Source of the DNA: Pyropia yezoensis
Taxonomy: Eukaryota; Rhodophyta; Bangiophyceae; Bangiales; Bangiaceae
Direction of reading: 5' to 3'
NCBI GenBank assembly: GCA_009829735.1
Contig: CM020619.1
Location: 31,145,751-31,209,750 of the forward strand
DNA length: 64,000 nucleotides
The notes below the pieces were generated by a model. It saw only the letters and a program-made list of their open reading frames with translations. It was not told where the DNA came from and made no database searches. The number at the start of each line of letters is the position of its first letter. Position 1 is the stretch's first letter. This document shows, in pieces, positions 10,256 through 20,762 of the stretch. Made by a program: the position numbers and the translations under genes.

Positions 10256-11248
10256 CTACGCAACCCACGCGTCCTCTACCGGCACCTGCCGCTGCACGTA
10301 CTGGTCCTCAAAGAAGAAGGGCACCACCGTCGTGGCCGCCACGAGCCGCGACGCCGCCGCCGCCTCGGTGCGGTCGACGGCGGCCGCGGGCGGGGCCGCG
10401 TCGGCCACCAGCGTCGCGATGGAGGCGGCCAGTGCCGCGGATGACGCGCTGCGGGCGGCGCCCGGGGTGGTGGTGTCGTTGCAGCCAGCCGTGGACTGCC
10501 GCCCCACCGCCTGCCGCTGCGGCTGCCAGCGCGACGACGCCACGCCAGCAGACGCCACGCCGGCAGCGGTGGTGGCCCGGAGGGAGGCGGCGGGTAACCC
10601 CGCCAGCACCGTCGTCCGCAGCGGCAGTGGCTCGACGCGGTAGCAGTTGGCCGCGTGCGTGACGGTGGTCATGGCCGGCGGGTGGAGGAGTTGCTCGTGC
10701 TTGGCGCACAGCAGCACCTGGTCCGCGTCGTTGGCGGTGCCGCGGCAGCAGCGGCGCCACTTTTCCGCCGCGCACGACCCCGCCTCGTCGGCGGTGGTCT
10801 GCCGCACAAAGTCCAGGCACCGGTCGTCGTCGTGCAGCCGCGCCATGATCGCCTGGTACGCCATGATGGCGTGGCGCATGTTGAGCGGCGCCGCCCGCCC
10901 AACGTTGATGGCGGCCTCGTACGCGCCCAGGTGGCCGGCCGCCTCGGCGTCCATCAGCTGATCAAACGAGACGCCCAGGTCCTTGTACTCGTCGCGGAAC
11001 GCCAGCACCTGCGCATCGTCAAAGTAGGGGAACACCCACTTGGCCGCGCCGCGCACGCCGCCGGCGGGTGCCGCGTCGCCCCCGTCGGCCGCGCCGCCGC
11101 GCCCAGCCGCTGCCGCCGCCGCCGCCGCCGCTGCCGGGCGTCGCGTCGCGGCCGCGTCCGCAGCGGGGACCACCGCCAGCCGCAGCAGCAGCACCAACGC
11201 CACGGTCGCGGGCGCGGCCGCCACCACCCACCGCCGGGCGGCACCCAT
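10256..11248 (-). CDS. Hypothetical secreted or membrane-anchored protein
   Basis: About 330 residues from the ATG at 11248. The N-terminus MGAARRWVVAAAPATVALVL followed by LLRLAVVPAADA is a signal peptide or anchor, and an Ala-rich spacer follows. The centre has a well-mixed, likely folded segment (WVFPYFDDAQVLAFRDEY, MRHAIMAYQAIMARL, CLDFVRQTTADEAGSC, WRRCC) with at least seven cysteines. The C-terminal third is Ala/Thr-rich and ends FFFEDQYVQRQVPVEDAWVA. I do not recognise the family. The frame is open further upstream with another ATG at 11323 (MHRAACALFRLL), but the inner ATG gives the better signal peptide. No introns are evident. Confidence 0.6.
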   Translation of the reverse strand: MGAARRWVVAAAPATVALVLLLRLAVVPAADAAATRRPAAAAAAAAAAGRGGAADGGDAAPAGGVRGAAKWVFPYFDDAQVLAFRDEYKDLGVSFDQLMDAEAAGHLGAYEAAINVGRAAPLNMRHAIMAYQAIMARLHDDDRCLDFVRQTTADEAGSCAAEKWRRCCRGTANDADQVLLCAKHEQLLHPPAMTTVTHAANCYRVEPLPLRTTVLAGLPAASLRATTAAGVASAGVASSRWQPQRQAVGRQSTAGCNDTTTPGAARSASSAALAASIATLVADAAPPAAAVDRTEAAAASRLVAATTVVPFFFEDQYVQRQVPVEDAWVA

Positions 11249-11360
11249 ATTGTGCTGACGAACCGCGGTGGGGTAGCGGCGGCGGCAGGCAAGCAGGCGG
11301 AATAGAGCACACGCCGCGCGATGCATGGAAGGCGGGCGTGGGAGGTGCGGGTGGCAGCAA

Positions 11361-11391
<31 letters not shown>

Positions 11392-12190
11392 GGGTCCAAC
11401 CACAAAGGCAGCCCGCCAGTGTCACCCGCGACGGGCCCACCACCCGAGCGCAGCCGAGGAAGGCGGAGAAGGGTGAGGGGGGGAGCAGCCAACGAGGGAG
11501 CGACGCGACCGCAGCTCCTCGTGCAGGGACAGCCAGCCAGCCGCCCTTCAAGGCGCCCACGCGACCACTGACGCCGCAGCCGCCGCCGCGAAGGCCGCCG
11601 CCGCCGCCGCCGCCACGCCGCGGCGCTCGCGCCCTTGCGGTGCGGCCAACCGCAGCGCCGCAGCACGCCCCCCCCCCCGCCCCCGCCTCCGCGCTCCCCC
11701 CCAAAACCTACAACCGGCGCCCCTCCACGAAAGCATCCGCGCCGCCGCCGTCATGAGAGCGCCGCCCCCTCCCGCCCCCCCCCCCCGGCGCTCCACCCCA
11801 GCAGCCACTCTCACCGGCGCGGCATTCCCCGCACCGCAGGCGGACAAGCAACACCGCGCACCCCCGCCAGGCGGGTCAGCCGCTGGCGGCGCGGCGCGGC
11901 GCGGCGCGGCGCGCGGGAGCAGCCGCCCCGCCGCGCCGGCCGGCCCGCCCCTGATGGGGGCACAGCAGCAGGCGGGGGTGGCGGGGGGCGGTGCGGGGCG
12001 GCGCGGGCCGGGCCGCCGCGGCAGGGGGGGACTGGAGTGGGGGGCCGCCCGCCGGCGGCAGCGCGCCCGGAAGGACGGCCGCGGCGGATCCCAATGAGGG
12101 GGGGGGCGGCGCGCCAGAGGTCCTTGCAGTGGGGCGGTTCCCGCGGCGGGGGGCGGCGCGGGCCACGTCACCCGCGCGGCGCCCGCATCG
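11249..12190. other. GC-rich low-complexity island, no gene called
   Basis: The island contains a run of 29 G (11362-11390), several shorter C and G runs and GCC/CGG repeats. Open frames occur in many phases on both strands, and all are Ala/Pro/Arg/Gly rich with no domain. Confidence 0.4.
11362..11390. repeat. Run of 29 G
   Basis: An uninterrupted G homopolymer on the plus strand. It could form G-quadruplexes and its true length is uncertain in most sequencing methods. Confidence 0.9.
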
Positions 12191-12194
12191 GTGA

Positions 12195-12957
12195 GAGTAA
12201 GGTTGTCAGTCGTTAAGAAAAGTCGTTAAACGAAAGTCGTTAAACGATTGTTATAACGATCGTTAAAGTCGTTAAGGTCAACAGACGAGAACTCGTTAAA
12301 GTCGTAAAGTTCAGCTGTGTTGCACTTACCCAGAAGATGGTGCACTTAGATGCACAACGGCGGTGCAATTCTTCATGTCAGTCTCACAAGTGCCAACTGC
12401 GCAACAGTCTGCGGTCTGGAGTGCGACCCACGCTGCTGCAATGTGCGCGCACCTTCGGCCACCAGCGCGGGCAGGACCGCTCCTGCTATGTATTCGCCTC
12501 GCCAGGTACACCTGAGTAGAAGATGGACCGCTAGAGATACCTCAAACTGGTGGAGGCATTCCTTGATGACAAGGACGTCATCTCCGAGCTGCCTGTTGCG
12601 CCACCAGCCGCGTCGGTGTACGGCCGCAGGGACGATGTGGTCCGTCACCTGCGAATGTTCGTGTTCTACAGGTAGACTTGCGGAAGCTGCGCGCCAAGGA
12701 GAGCTGGCTTGGCGTGCTCTGCGGATGGCTCTTCCCAGCATGCGGAGGGGTCGTCGACGATGACTGCTGATGACGCCTTTGTCCGGTGCTGGGCGTGTCC
12801 TCCGAGCAATTTGTGATACGCAGGTGCCACCAATGTCACTGGAATACATTGTAAATACATCCCAGAAATACCTCGATAAGGTAGGTCGGTAAACGACACC
12901 GTTAAAGTCATTAGACGATCGTTAAATCGATAAGGATTCTCTTAACGATCGTTAACT
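12195..12957. mobile_element. Unclassified non-autonomous element with CGTTAA subterminal repeats
   Basis: A sharply AT-richer island inside GC-rich DNA. The left 110 bases (12210-12305) and the right 75 bases (12885-12957) are crowded with CGTTAAA-type units. Each side carries an AACGATCGTT palindrome (about 12254-12265 and 12942-12955). The interior contains two related copies of an AGAAGATGG-containing segment (about 12330 and 12520). Short open frames show no transposase. Clustered subterminal motifs at both ends are typical of hAT-like and some other DNA transposons. No clear target-site duplication was found, so the ends are approximate. Confidence 0.5.
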
Positions 12958-14177
12958 GCCATCCTTAGTGAGAGGGGGGCGGCGGGCGGGGGGCGGCGCG
13001 GGGAGGCCCCGGCCGCCCCCCCGCGGAGCCACATCCCTTGGCCGGTGAAGGGTGACAGCCGCCCGCCATTACGACCCCCCCCCCCCCCCCCCCCCCGCGG
13101 CCTACCGCGAACCCCCTCCCCCCTGCACCGGTCCAAGGGCTTGAAAGCGTACGTCACCGCGGTGGGCACCCAGCTGGGGCGGGCGCGGCGTGCGCAGGAC
13201 CGCCACCCGCAAGGCGAAAAAAAACCAAACACACCACCCCACCCATACCAACAAACAGTCTGACAACGACACGCGTGCCCCCCCCCCCACGCCCACCGCC
13301 ACCCCCCCATGCGGCACCCCTCCCAGCACCACCGCCAGCCGCCCCCACCCCCCCACCCCCCCCCCCCCCCGCCCGACCGGTCACTCCCCACCGCACGAGC
13401 GCGCCGCAAACGCCCGCGACGCCCGCGCCACCGCGGCAGCAGCAGCCGCCGCAGCCGCGGCGGTCGCCGCAGCAGCCGCCCGTGCGCCGCCCACAGTCGA
13501 CGCGGTACCGCTGTGGCCGCCGCCGCCGCGGTCACCCGCGCCCGTGATGACGGCGGCCGGCGCGGCCGCCGGCGGGGACCGTGTCGCGTCGTCGCCGGCC
13601 GCCGCTGCGGCGGCGGCTGTGGTGCCGTCGCAACGGACGCTGCCGCCGCCGACAGCGCCATTGGTGGTCATGGCCGCGCCACCTGCGGGCATGGCCAGCC
13701 GCGTTGGCCGTCATCGCGGGTCAAGTCCCCTGACCTGCCCGTCGGAAACCACAAGAAGCACCGGAAAGAGAGGGGGAGGGGGGAGCAGAGAACAAGAATG
13801 AAGTGGGCACACCAGGAGGGACATCAGTGCAAGACGTGACCAGCACAGCAGAAGAAAAAAGAAAAAGAGGGGGTCAGCCGATGGGCAGATGAGAAAACAC
13901 CGGGGGAACACAAGGCGAGGCGTCGGCGGCACCACCACTGGCCCCACCCGCACGTCACAGCAGGACCGCCCCCTCACCCCCCTCCCCTCACCATCACCAG
14001 AATACCACTTTCGTACAGTAGCAGCCCATCCCCGGGAGGTGCCCCAAGCCTGTGCCACTGCGGGATGATCATCATCCCGGCGACATCATCGAACAGGTAA
14101 GCAATGAACGACCCTGGTACACGATATATTTATGCTAAGAAACCTCGCCTGGACAACCGAAATCATCAAATACGTAC
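12958..14177. other. GC-rich island then transition to AT-richer DNA
   Basis: The island has a run of 22 C (13075-13096), poly-Ala/poly-Pro open frames on both strands and no recognisable domain. Composition drops to ordinary GC after about 14060, just before the tRNA-Gly gene. Confidence 0.4.
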
Positions 14178-14248
14178 GCACCTTTGGTCTAGTGGTAGAA
14201 TACGTGCTTGCCACGCACGAGACCCGGGTTCGATTCCCGGAAGGCGCA
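14178..14248 (+). tRNA. tRNA-Gly (anticodon GCC)
   Basis: 71-nt gene with no intron. The acceptor arms GCACCTT and AAGGCGC pair except for one A-C at position 3-70. The anticodon stem CGTGC/GCACG closes the loop TTGCCAC with GCC at 14210-14212. The T arm is CCGGG/CCCGG with TTCGATT. The A box (TGGTCTAGTGG) and B box (GGTTCGATTCC) are intact. A TTTT at 14257-14260 is the likely RNA polymerase III terminator. Confidence 0.93.
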
Positions 14249-15040
14249 CATCTTCCTTTTGCATCTAGAGATGGCAGTCCGTTGTTGCTAGCCGCTCTTT
14301 CCCGGCCGGCGTTGCTCTCTTTTCCGCGCGTGGTACTCGGATGCGACAGAACTCTGTACCCTCTGATTGGATGCCTTGCAAATGGTGGAGGCTTGGCTGT
14401 CGGATAGGCCGATGTCGAAAACGAACACAACAGCCAGCGGCTGCCTTCACAAGACCACAAGTGCTGGTCTGCCTACGACAGGTTGCCAAGAGCGATAGAG
14501 CATTGAAATCCAGAAACCTCTGTTCCTGCGCATCTCTGCAGGAATCTTTTCCGTCACTCACGGTTGTAGCATGCGGAACAAAGGAAGAGATGCTGTTTGC
14601 TAACGGTTGTCCCTACTCTCTCAAGTGATGGCCACGCACAGACGCTGCAGAAAGAAGCAAGAACGACGTTTGGTTCATGTGTGACCAAGAGCAATGCATT
14701 TGGCGAAGTGAGAGCTGTCATCTCGCGCCTCGCGCGCTCTCTTCTGCAGCCGTCACATTTGAGGATGTCGATGTTCTCACTCGACATTGTAGCACGTTCA
14801 ACGCCGAGTACTGCACGTCCTCTCAGGGCGTGTCCAGCTCTTTGAAGACCCGTGCTGTTTGGTAAGCGCTGGTCAGCACACTGCTTTCGCCGGGGTGCTG
14901 TGCTACACGGGCTGTGACTTTCTTCGCAGCAGCCACATGGCTCGGGGGCCCTGCCACGTTTCTACCGGTACTGTAGTGTACCGTGCACATCACATTCAGG
15001 TCGGTTAGTTCGGCACGCAACTTGCTGGCACTCTTTCAAG
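14249..15040. other. Lower-GC intergenic stretch, nothing recognised
   Basis: Ordinary composition with short open frames on both strands, none with a domain. It separates the tRNA-Gly gene from the next GC-rich island. Confidence 0.4.
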
Positions 15041-16060
15041 TCCCTACCGGTTGGCCGCCGCCGCGACGAGGGGCGGCCACCGTGGACGGCGTCCGCGCGG
15101 CGCAGCGGCCGCTCGATCGAGCGGCCGATCGACCGACCGCATAGAAGGCCGCCCTGGGCGGAGGGGTCGCCTTGCATGGCCATCGCCGCCGCGTCACCCG
15201 CGGCGGCGGTGGCGACAGAGGCGGCGGCTGCGGCAGCGGCGGCGGCTGCAGTGGCGAGTGCCTCCCGCCGTCACCCCCGCTGCCGTCGCCATCCAGTGGC
15301 CCCCTGACCGCTGGCGCGGGCGCCTATCCACCCCCAACAAAGGGCAGTGGCGAGGCGGCCGCGCCACCTCCACGCGGAGACGCCCCCCCCCAGCCCCCCC
15401 TTTCGCGGTCGAACGCGGGCGGCCGGCGACCCCTGGAACTCCCCGCCCGGGAGGGCGTCGCACCCCCTGGCGGCGGGTCGGCCGCGGCCGCAGCGCTGAC
15501 CGACAGGGGCGCCGCCACCACGTTCCCCACGACCGTGATGAACCCCATCCCCCAACGCCGGTGCGGGGCCCAACCCTGCCTGCGGCGCTCCGGATCAGCC
15601 GCTGCCGCACGCGCCCGTCCCGTGGGGCGGCCACCCTCACGGGCGGCGGTGCGCCCCCCCCCCCCCTCTACCCGCGCTGGCGGCAATGAGGACAGTTGCG
15701 ACCGCGGCAGAGGCGGCGGTGGCGGGGCTGCAGTCTCCAACAGAGTGCCCCCTCCCCAATAGCGCCGCCCCCATCAGCAACGCCCGTTCCGCTGGTCGTG
15801 GCGGGCGGCGGACAGCCGCCGCCGCCGGTTGCTGCTGGCAGCTACGCAGTGGGCCGCCCTCCGCGGGCAGCTTCCGCCCCGCGAGTGCCGCCGCCGCCGA
15901 GGGTGCCGCCGCCGCTGCCGCAGCCATTGCCTCCACTGCCACCGCCTCCGCCGCTGCCGACGCCGCTTCTGCCGCCGCCGCTGTCGCGGCAGCCAACGGC
16001 CAACCGTCCGGAACGCAAGGAGTGGACGGGCAACGTGCGGTCAGAAGCAATTTGACATTG
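15041..16060. other. GC-rich island with unresolved coding potential
   Basis: Overlapping open frames run on both strands. On the minus strand there are hydrophobic patches (WGMGFITVVGNVVAA near 15540 and ALLMGAALLGRG near 15780) that might belong to a membrane protein, but the frames do not join and plus-strand frames look equally plausible. A perfect 22-bp palindrome lies at 15106-15127. Confidence 0.3.
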
Positions 16061-17302
16061 CAAATACGTGGACCAATCAAGTCTCTCTAAAAACAGCTAA
16101 GGATGGTCACATCGTATAGGAGCTTCGCTAACTAGTCTGGAAATTGAGTTGTATTAATTGCTATAATAATTACAGAAATGGAAGTGTGCGGATCTTGTTC
16201 GCGCCACTAAAGGCTGGATTGGTCCCCACACGCCAACGCTGTGCTGCGGGGCCTCCCGGCTGTGCGCGCCCTCGTCCCTGCCGCCCCAGCGCGTTGCGCT
16301 TGACGACGTCACCGCCCCCCCCCCCGTCATCCCCCCGCGACACCTGTGGCGCCCCGCAGCGTCCCGCTGTGGGGCCGGTGCATTGCCTTGTCCCCTCCCT
16401 GTCGCGATTCGCCCGCCCGGTCTAGGCGCTGTGCTCTGCGCGCCTTGCGCAAAGCCGACCTCCCCATCAACCCCACCCGTGTGGCGCTCCTTGCTGTGGC
16501 GGTGTGGTTGGTGTTGGTCGCTGGCGGCTGCCGTTGTGGCGGCGCTGCCTGGGGACACCAGCGCCCGGGCGCGGCCGCCGCCGCCGTTTACAGCATCTGA
16601 CCGGGCGACCCGCCCCGCCTGAAGCACGTCCTGCCTTTGCCCCCCCCCCCCCGCCCCCTCCCCGGCCACCATGGCGTCCGCGTCACCGCCCGCGTCACCA
16701 CCCGCGCCTACCGCACGTGGAGTGGCCGTCACACGGCCACTACGAGAAGGGCGGTGCGGTCATCCACGGTTGTTTGCAGAGTGGTGGCCGGCGGCCGCTC
16801 AACCAGACACCCTGGCCGCCAGTGCCCCAACTGGGCAGTACTGAAGAGGAGTTTTTTTCTTCTCGTGGCGGTGGGGGGGGGTGGGGGCCCGGGGGGGGGG
16901 GGGCTTCGGGAGGGAGGGAGGCGCCGGCTGGCCGCACCCCCCCTGACCTCTCCCAGCCCTCAACCACGGGGGGGGGAGGAAGCCCGTGGCGGTGTCAGCC
17001 ACACCAGACACTCAAGTGCGCCGCGTGTGGGGCTCTGTGTGCACCGCTGTGCACCCCACCCCCGCCCGCGCGCGCGGCCGCGTGGTGGGGGGTGGTGACT
17101 GCCTTGGCGGCCGCCGGGGGCGGCCCTGCACGCTCGTCCAAAAGAAACGAACAAAAACCCGTCGCCCTCCTCATGCCGGGGGGGCACGCCACCCCCCGGC
17201 CGCGCGTGGCCTCTGCCCCCCGCCGAGGCTGCCCAGATTCACACGAGCACCACCGGTGGGGGGGGGGGCACCCCCGCCACCACCAACAACCACATCCAGT
17301 TA
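16061..17302. other. AT-rich spacer then GC-rich island, no gene called
   Basis: Positions 16061-16200 are AT-rich. From 16200 the DNA is again GC-rich with long C and G runs. One plus-strand frame has a hydrophobic stretch (VALLAVAVWLVLVAGG near 16490) but no start or domain I can support. Confidence 0.35.
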
Positions 17303-17421
17303 TAGTGCGTCCCGTAAAAAGTGGACGTGCTCGTGTCGTGCTCATGTCAAGTATCGGCCAATGGACCAATCAAACCCACACTGCACGACCCGTGCACATC
17401 CACTTTTTACGGGACGCACAA
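17303..17421. mobile_element. Tc1/mariner-type MITE
   Basis: 119 bp with long imperfect terminal inverted repeats. The shared core is GTGCGTCCCGTAAAAAGTGG at the left and its reverse complement at the right, and the match continues past 30 bp with a few differences. The ends are flanked by TA on both sides (17301-17302 and 17422-17423), the target duplication of Tc1/mariner elements. There is no coding capacity. Confidence 0.8.
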
Positions 17422-17423
17422 TA

Positions 17424-18245
17424 GCCATGCTATGTACGGGGGGTCTCTCCACCACCGTCCTTGGCCGTCGCGCCTCCGCCCTCGTTCTAGCCTGGCTGGC
17501 TACGGATTACCCCCCCCCCCCCCCCCCCCCCCCGGTAGGGGGAGCGTGCACCCCGGTGCCAGGCGGCTGGCTGTTTGGCCTGCCCCCTGTCACAAGCGTG
17601 GGCGGGGGGCCGCCCGCCGGTCGACCCACCTCGTCGGCACACCGCGAGGGGTTTGTCGGCCACCGCGCTGCCTGCCTCCCTGGCCCCCGTCGCGCATCGT
17701 GGCGGGCACCCACCGACCCCGACCCACCTATGATGGGCCCACGCGGGGCTGTGTGGGTGGCTCATGTTTCTATGTTGCATGGTGGATGATCCCACCTCTG
17801 TTTGCCCCGCCCTTTCCCCCTCCACGCGATCCACAGCCTGGTGGTGGTGGATATATACATATGCACTGAGGCGCCTCTCCGCGTGCGCGCGCGCCCTCAA
17901 GAGTGAGAAGTAACTACCCCCCGATGAGTGGATTGCCGCCGCGGCCAATCGACGGTCGCAGTATCACTGGTAAAAGAACCCGTTGGGGTGGGGGGAGGCC
18001 TCCCCCTCGACGGTGGCTGGCACACCTCACACTCGCCGCGCCATGGCAGTTCCCCGTTCCCGCTCCAAACAAGAAAGGTGGGAGGCCGTGGCCGACTCGG
18101 CTGAAAACCGTGTACCGGTACTCTCTACAGTACATACGTGTAGTAGATCGGCAAGAGGACCTGGCAGGAGGTGGGTTCGGGGCGCGGCACATCGTGCCGG
18201 TTAGTTGCTGTCAGCCGGTGCCACCACATCCTCTCTCGGTCGCCC
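17424..18245. other. GC-rich stretch with a run of 24 C, no gene called
   Basis: A run of 24 C lies at 17510-17533. A TATATACATATG-like sequence near 17850 could be a promoter element for a downstream transcript, but I cannot link it to a gene. Confidence 0.35.
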
Positions 18246-18518
18246 ATGGTTTACAGTCAATCTCCGAATCTTGTACCACCCCCGTACAAGCCCAGGTGGG
18301 CCTACAACGAAGTGGCTGACAGTCTTCCACAGTCATTCAGAGCAGCGAGAGAGGCGGGGGAGGCTTTTCTGGAGCGATTGATTGGCGAGCACGCACCTGG
18401 CCTCACGGTGCCGGCAGCTGTAATGCTTGCCATTGGGGTGGGACATCATCGGGGATTGACTGTAACGGCCGCATCGGCTTCAATCAGTCGTGTTCCAATG
18501 CGGGTGAAAACTTCTTGA
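18246..18518 (+). CDS. Short hypothetical open reading frame
   Basis: 90 codons from ATG at 18246. The sequence (MVYSQSPNLVPPPYKPRWAY, then SFRAAREAGEAFLERLIGE and TVPAAVMLAIGVGHHRG) has a natural residue mix with an amphipathic helix. This contrasts with the Ala/Pro-rich frames nearby. It may be a small protein or an exon or fragment of a mobile element gene. No family is recognised. Confidence 0.3.
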   Translation: MVYSQSPNLVPPPYKPRWAYNEVADSLPQSFRAAREAGEAFLERLIGEHAPGLTVPAAVMLAIGVGHHRGLTVTAASASISRVPMRVKTS

Positions 18519-18688
18519 GATCTACTTCGTAGATAGAATTTCTCTTGACCCAGTTCACTTACTTATGCACTCAAAACACATGACAATCTCCGCAAGAAGG
18601 CGATTGCAAGAGAGGGCCTGAGATTGATGAACATCTCCGCTGCCGTTGCCTACGCTGCCGACCCATCCGTGTTACATCGTCGGTTACT
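18519..18688. other. Short AT-richer spacer
   Basis: Nothing recognised between the short hypothetical ORF and the long-TIR MITE. Confidence 0.4.
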
Positions 18689-19141
18689 ATTGCAGTTTTC
18701 CGAATTTTGTCCCATGTGGACAAGAGCAAGAGCAAGTGTGCAAGAGCAAGAGCGAATCGCGTGCTCGCAGCAGAGGGCTTACCAATGACGTGCTGCAACA
18801 CGTCTGTCGGAAGAACCTGATGATTGGCTATGGCCACAACTGCTCTCGCAACGAACGCTGGTTGGTCAAAACACTCTTGTTTTTTCATCGGATCTCGCCG
18901 GTTGGCCCTTTATCTCAGGTCATCTCTGTCAAAAACAGGCCGAAGCGCTCAGACGGTGCTTGTTTTGCCATCGAAGTGGTCAGAAATCCCGAGAGAACCC
19001 CCAATCACACTGTTCGCACACCAACGGACCCTCATGCAGAGCAGTCATTGGCCAGAGAGGCAGCATCTGAGTCATATCATTGGTCAAACACAGTTCGCTC
19101 TTGCTCTTGTCCACACGGGACAAAATTGGGAGAACTGCAAT
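18689..19141 (+). mobile_element. Long-TIR MITE, copy 1
   Basis: 453 bp. It begins ATTGCAGTTTTCCGAATTTT and ends with the inverted equivalent, ending CTGCAAT. The terminal inverted repeats match for about 45-50 bp, including GTCCCATGTGGACAAGAGCA or a close variant. The interior has no transposase. Copy 2 (52606-53045) is the same element in inverted orientation, sharing interior blocks such as AAGAACCTGATGATTGGCTA. No convincing target duplication is visible. Confidence 0.75.
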
Positions 19142-20762
19142 ACATGATACGATCGTCGGACAGGCATCAGACGGCACACGGACATCCGACACAGCGATCG
19201 GTCCGACAGTAGGGAGCATTTGTTGCAACTCTTGTCGTAAGCTTGTGACTATCTCGGGAGGTCGCTTGGCCGTCCAGCACTCGCCACACGGCATGTCACA
19301 AGGTGGGCGGATTGTGTCTTGTTTCGCAAGGTTATGACCACAACCTGCGGGATCAGCACCGTGTATTTTTAGTGGAACCAAAGCTGGAATCGGAATGTGA
19401 CGCAGCCAAAAGGCCGTGTTGTCCGGGAACGAGCTGTCACCACAGCAGGGGCAGGCACACTCGCCTGTGCTCGCCAGCTCACCGTAGCGGCGTGCACGTA
19501 GCGCAAGAAGGTGCCTGTTGACGATGCTGGGGGGAGGGAGTCGAAGCTCACAAGGACCGCCGCTGATCCGCCGGATGAGCCGTCTCACCCCCAGTGTGCA
19601 CCCTGCCGCAGGAGAGGGCTCCAGCCGAAAGTGCACACCGCTGTTCGGTGGCCTGCCGTGCCGGGTCGTATTTCACCATTTTTTCGTAAGTCCGCACTCT
19701 GCACCAGCGCTCGGAGAGTGCCTCACCGAGGTGGACAGGGAGGTGCGTGTGGAGGGCCCCTGGAGCATGCCAGCCGGCCAGGTGCCCTTGTCACGGCTTT
19801 TCGTTATTTTGCAGATCTTATTACAAGTGAGAAGAAGTGGTGAGATCTCTAGCCGACCGGACTTGACAGGTGATGGAAAGGTGACTGGGAGATCCCAAGA
19901 GACAGTCACAAGCTTGTCACAGGCCAACAACAAAAACCCTCTAGTGAGCCCCCATTGTGCGACAGTCCCGTACGACAATTTCGGCGTCAAGGCGCTCATC
20001 TGGGGGGGGTGTCTTGTATGAGCGCCACGGCCGAGACGATCGAATAAACGATCGAATAAGACGAGAGCGACGAAAGGAAGAACGCTCGCAGTCATGCGTC
20101 TCGGAGGCTTGTGGCCATACTGCCATTCTGCTGTCGACTGTCGAGCTCTCACAGAAGAAGAAAGCCGACGATTCCCCCTCCTGCCAGCCGAGATGCATTA
20201 ACGGCATCGCTCACCGCTGCGCAGGCCACCCCCCCCCCGTTTTTTGGCCCTTGCCGCCGCTGGGCCTCACCTCTCTGAAGCTGAGGCTTTCGGCCAGAAC
20301 ATATCTGTGAGGAACCACCCACACTTGGGCAGCCCTCAACGTACTCGTGATGGTGTCAGCGACCCGTTCCAGGCAATAGGGCGACAAAGTGCGGGGAAGA
20401 GGATGGAGATGGTGACGGTGGTGGGTCTGGGCAAGAAGACGGCGCGACGTCGGTGGGGATCGAGGGGGGTTCAAAGGGTTAAGGTCGTCTTTGGTCTGTG
20501 TCTGTGGTTGCCCCTCCGGTCTCCCCCGGTGACGCCGACACCCACGCACTATATATTCGCGTCGGGGCACCCGAGGTGCCCCAAAGCATGCGTTTCCCCG
20601 TCACGCCGCCGGTAGGCACAAAACGGCCAAAGAACAAAGCATGGCGTTCAACAAAAAACATGGGCGGGTGTGCGCACTAAAGGAGTGCCGCCCTAGTTTG
20701 CCCCAAACAAAGGGGTCCGGCGTGCAGCGCCTAGTGCGCCGTCCCAGCCGGCCCCAAACGGT
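19142..20762. other. Intergenic and repeat-like stretch, weak hypothetical ORF
   Basis: A minus-strand open frame from 19636 running down into the MITE contains cysteine pairs (ECACPCCG, CDMPCGECW) and a mixed residue composition. It could be a decayed transposon ORF, but I cannot name it. Positions 20030-20070 hold a short ACGATCGAATAA direct repeat. Positions 20640-20760 hold two related CCCCAAAC-containing segments next to the broken end of element B. Confidence 0.3.

Noticed and set aside
11548-12171. Long open frames in the GC-rich island
   Set aside because: Both strands are equally open and low-complexity, which fits GC content rather than coding.
12195-12957. CRISPR array or satellite reading of the CGTTAA repeats
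   Set aside because: The spacing is irregular, the units are short, and the repeats are confined to the two ends of a 760-bp island.
15106-15127. Perfect 22-bp palindrome as a functional site
   Set aside because: It is built of GC-rich and CGATCG units that are common in this composition, and no nearby gene gives it a role.
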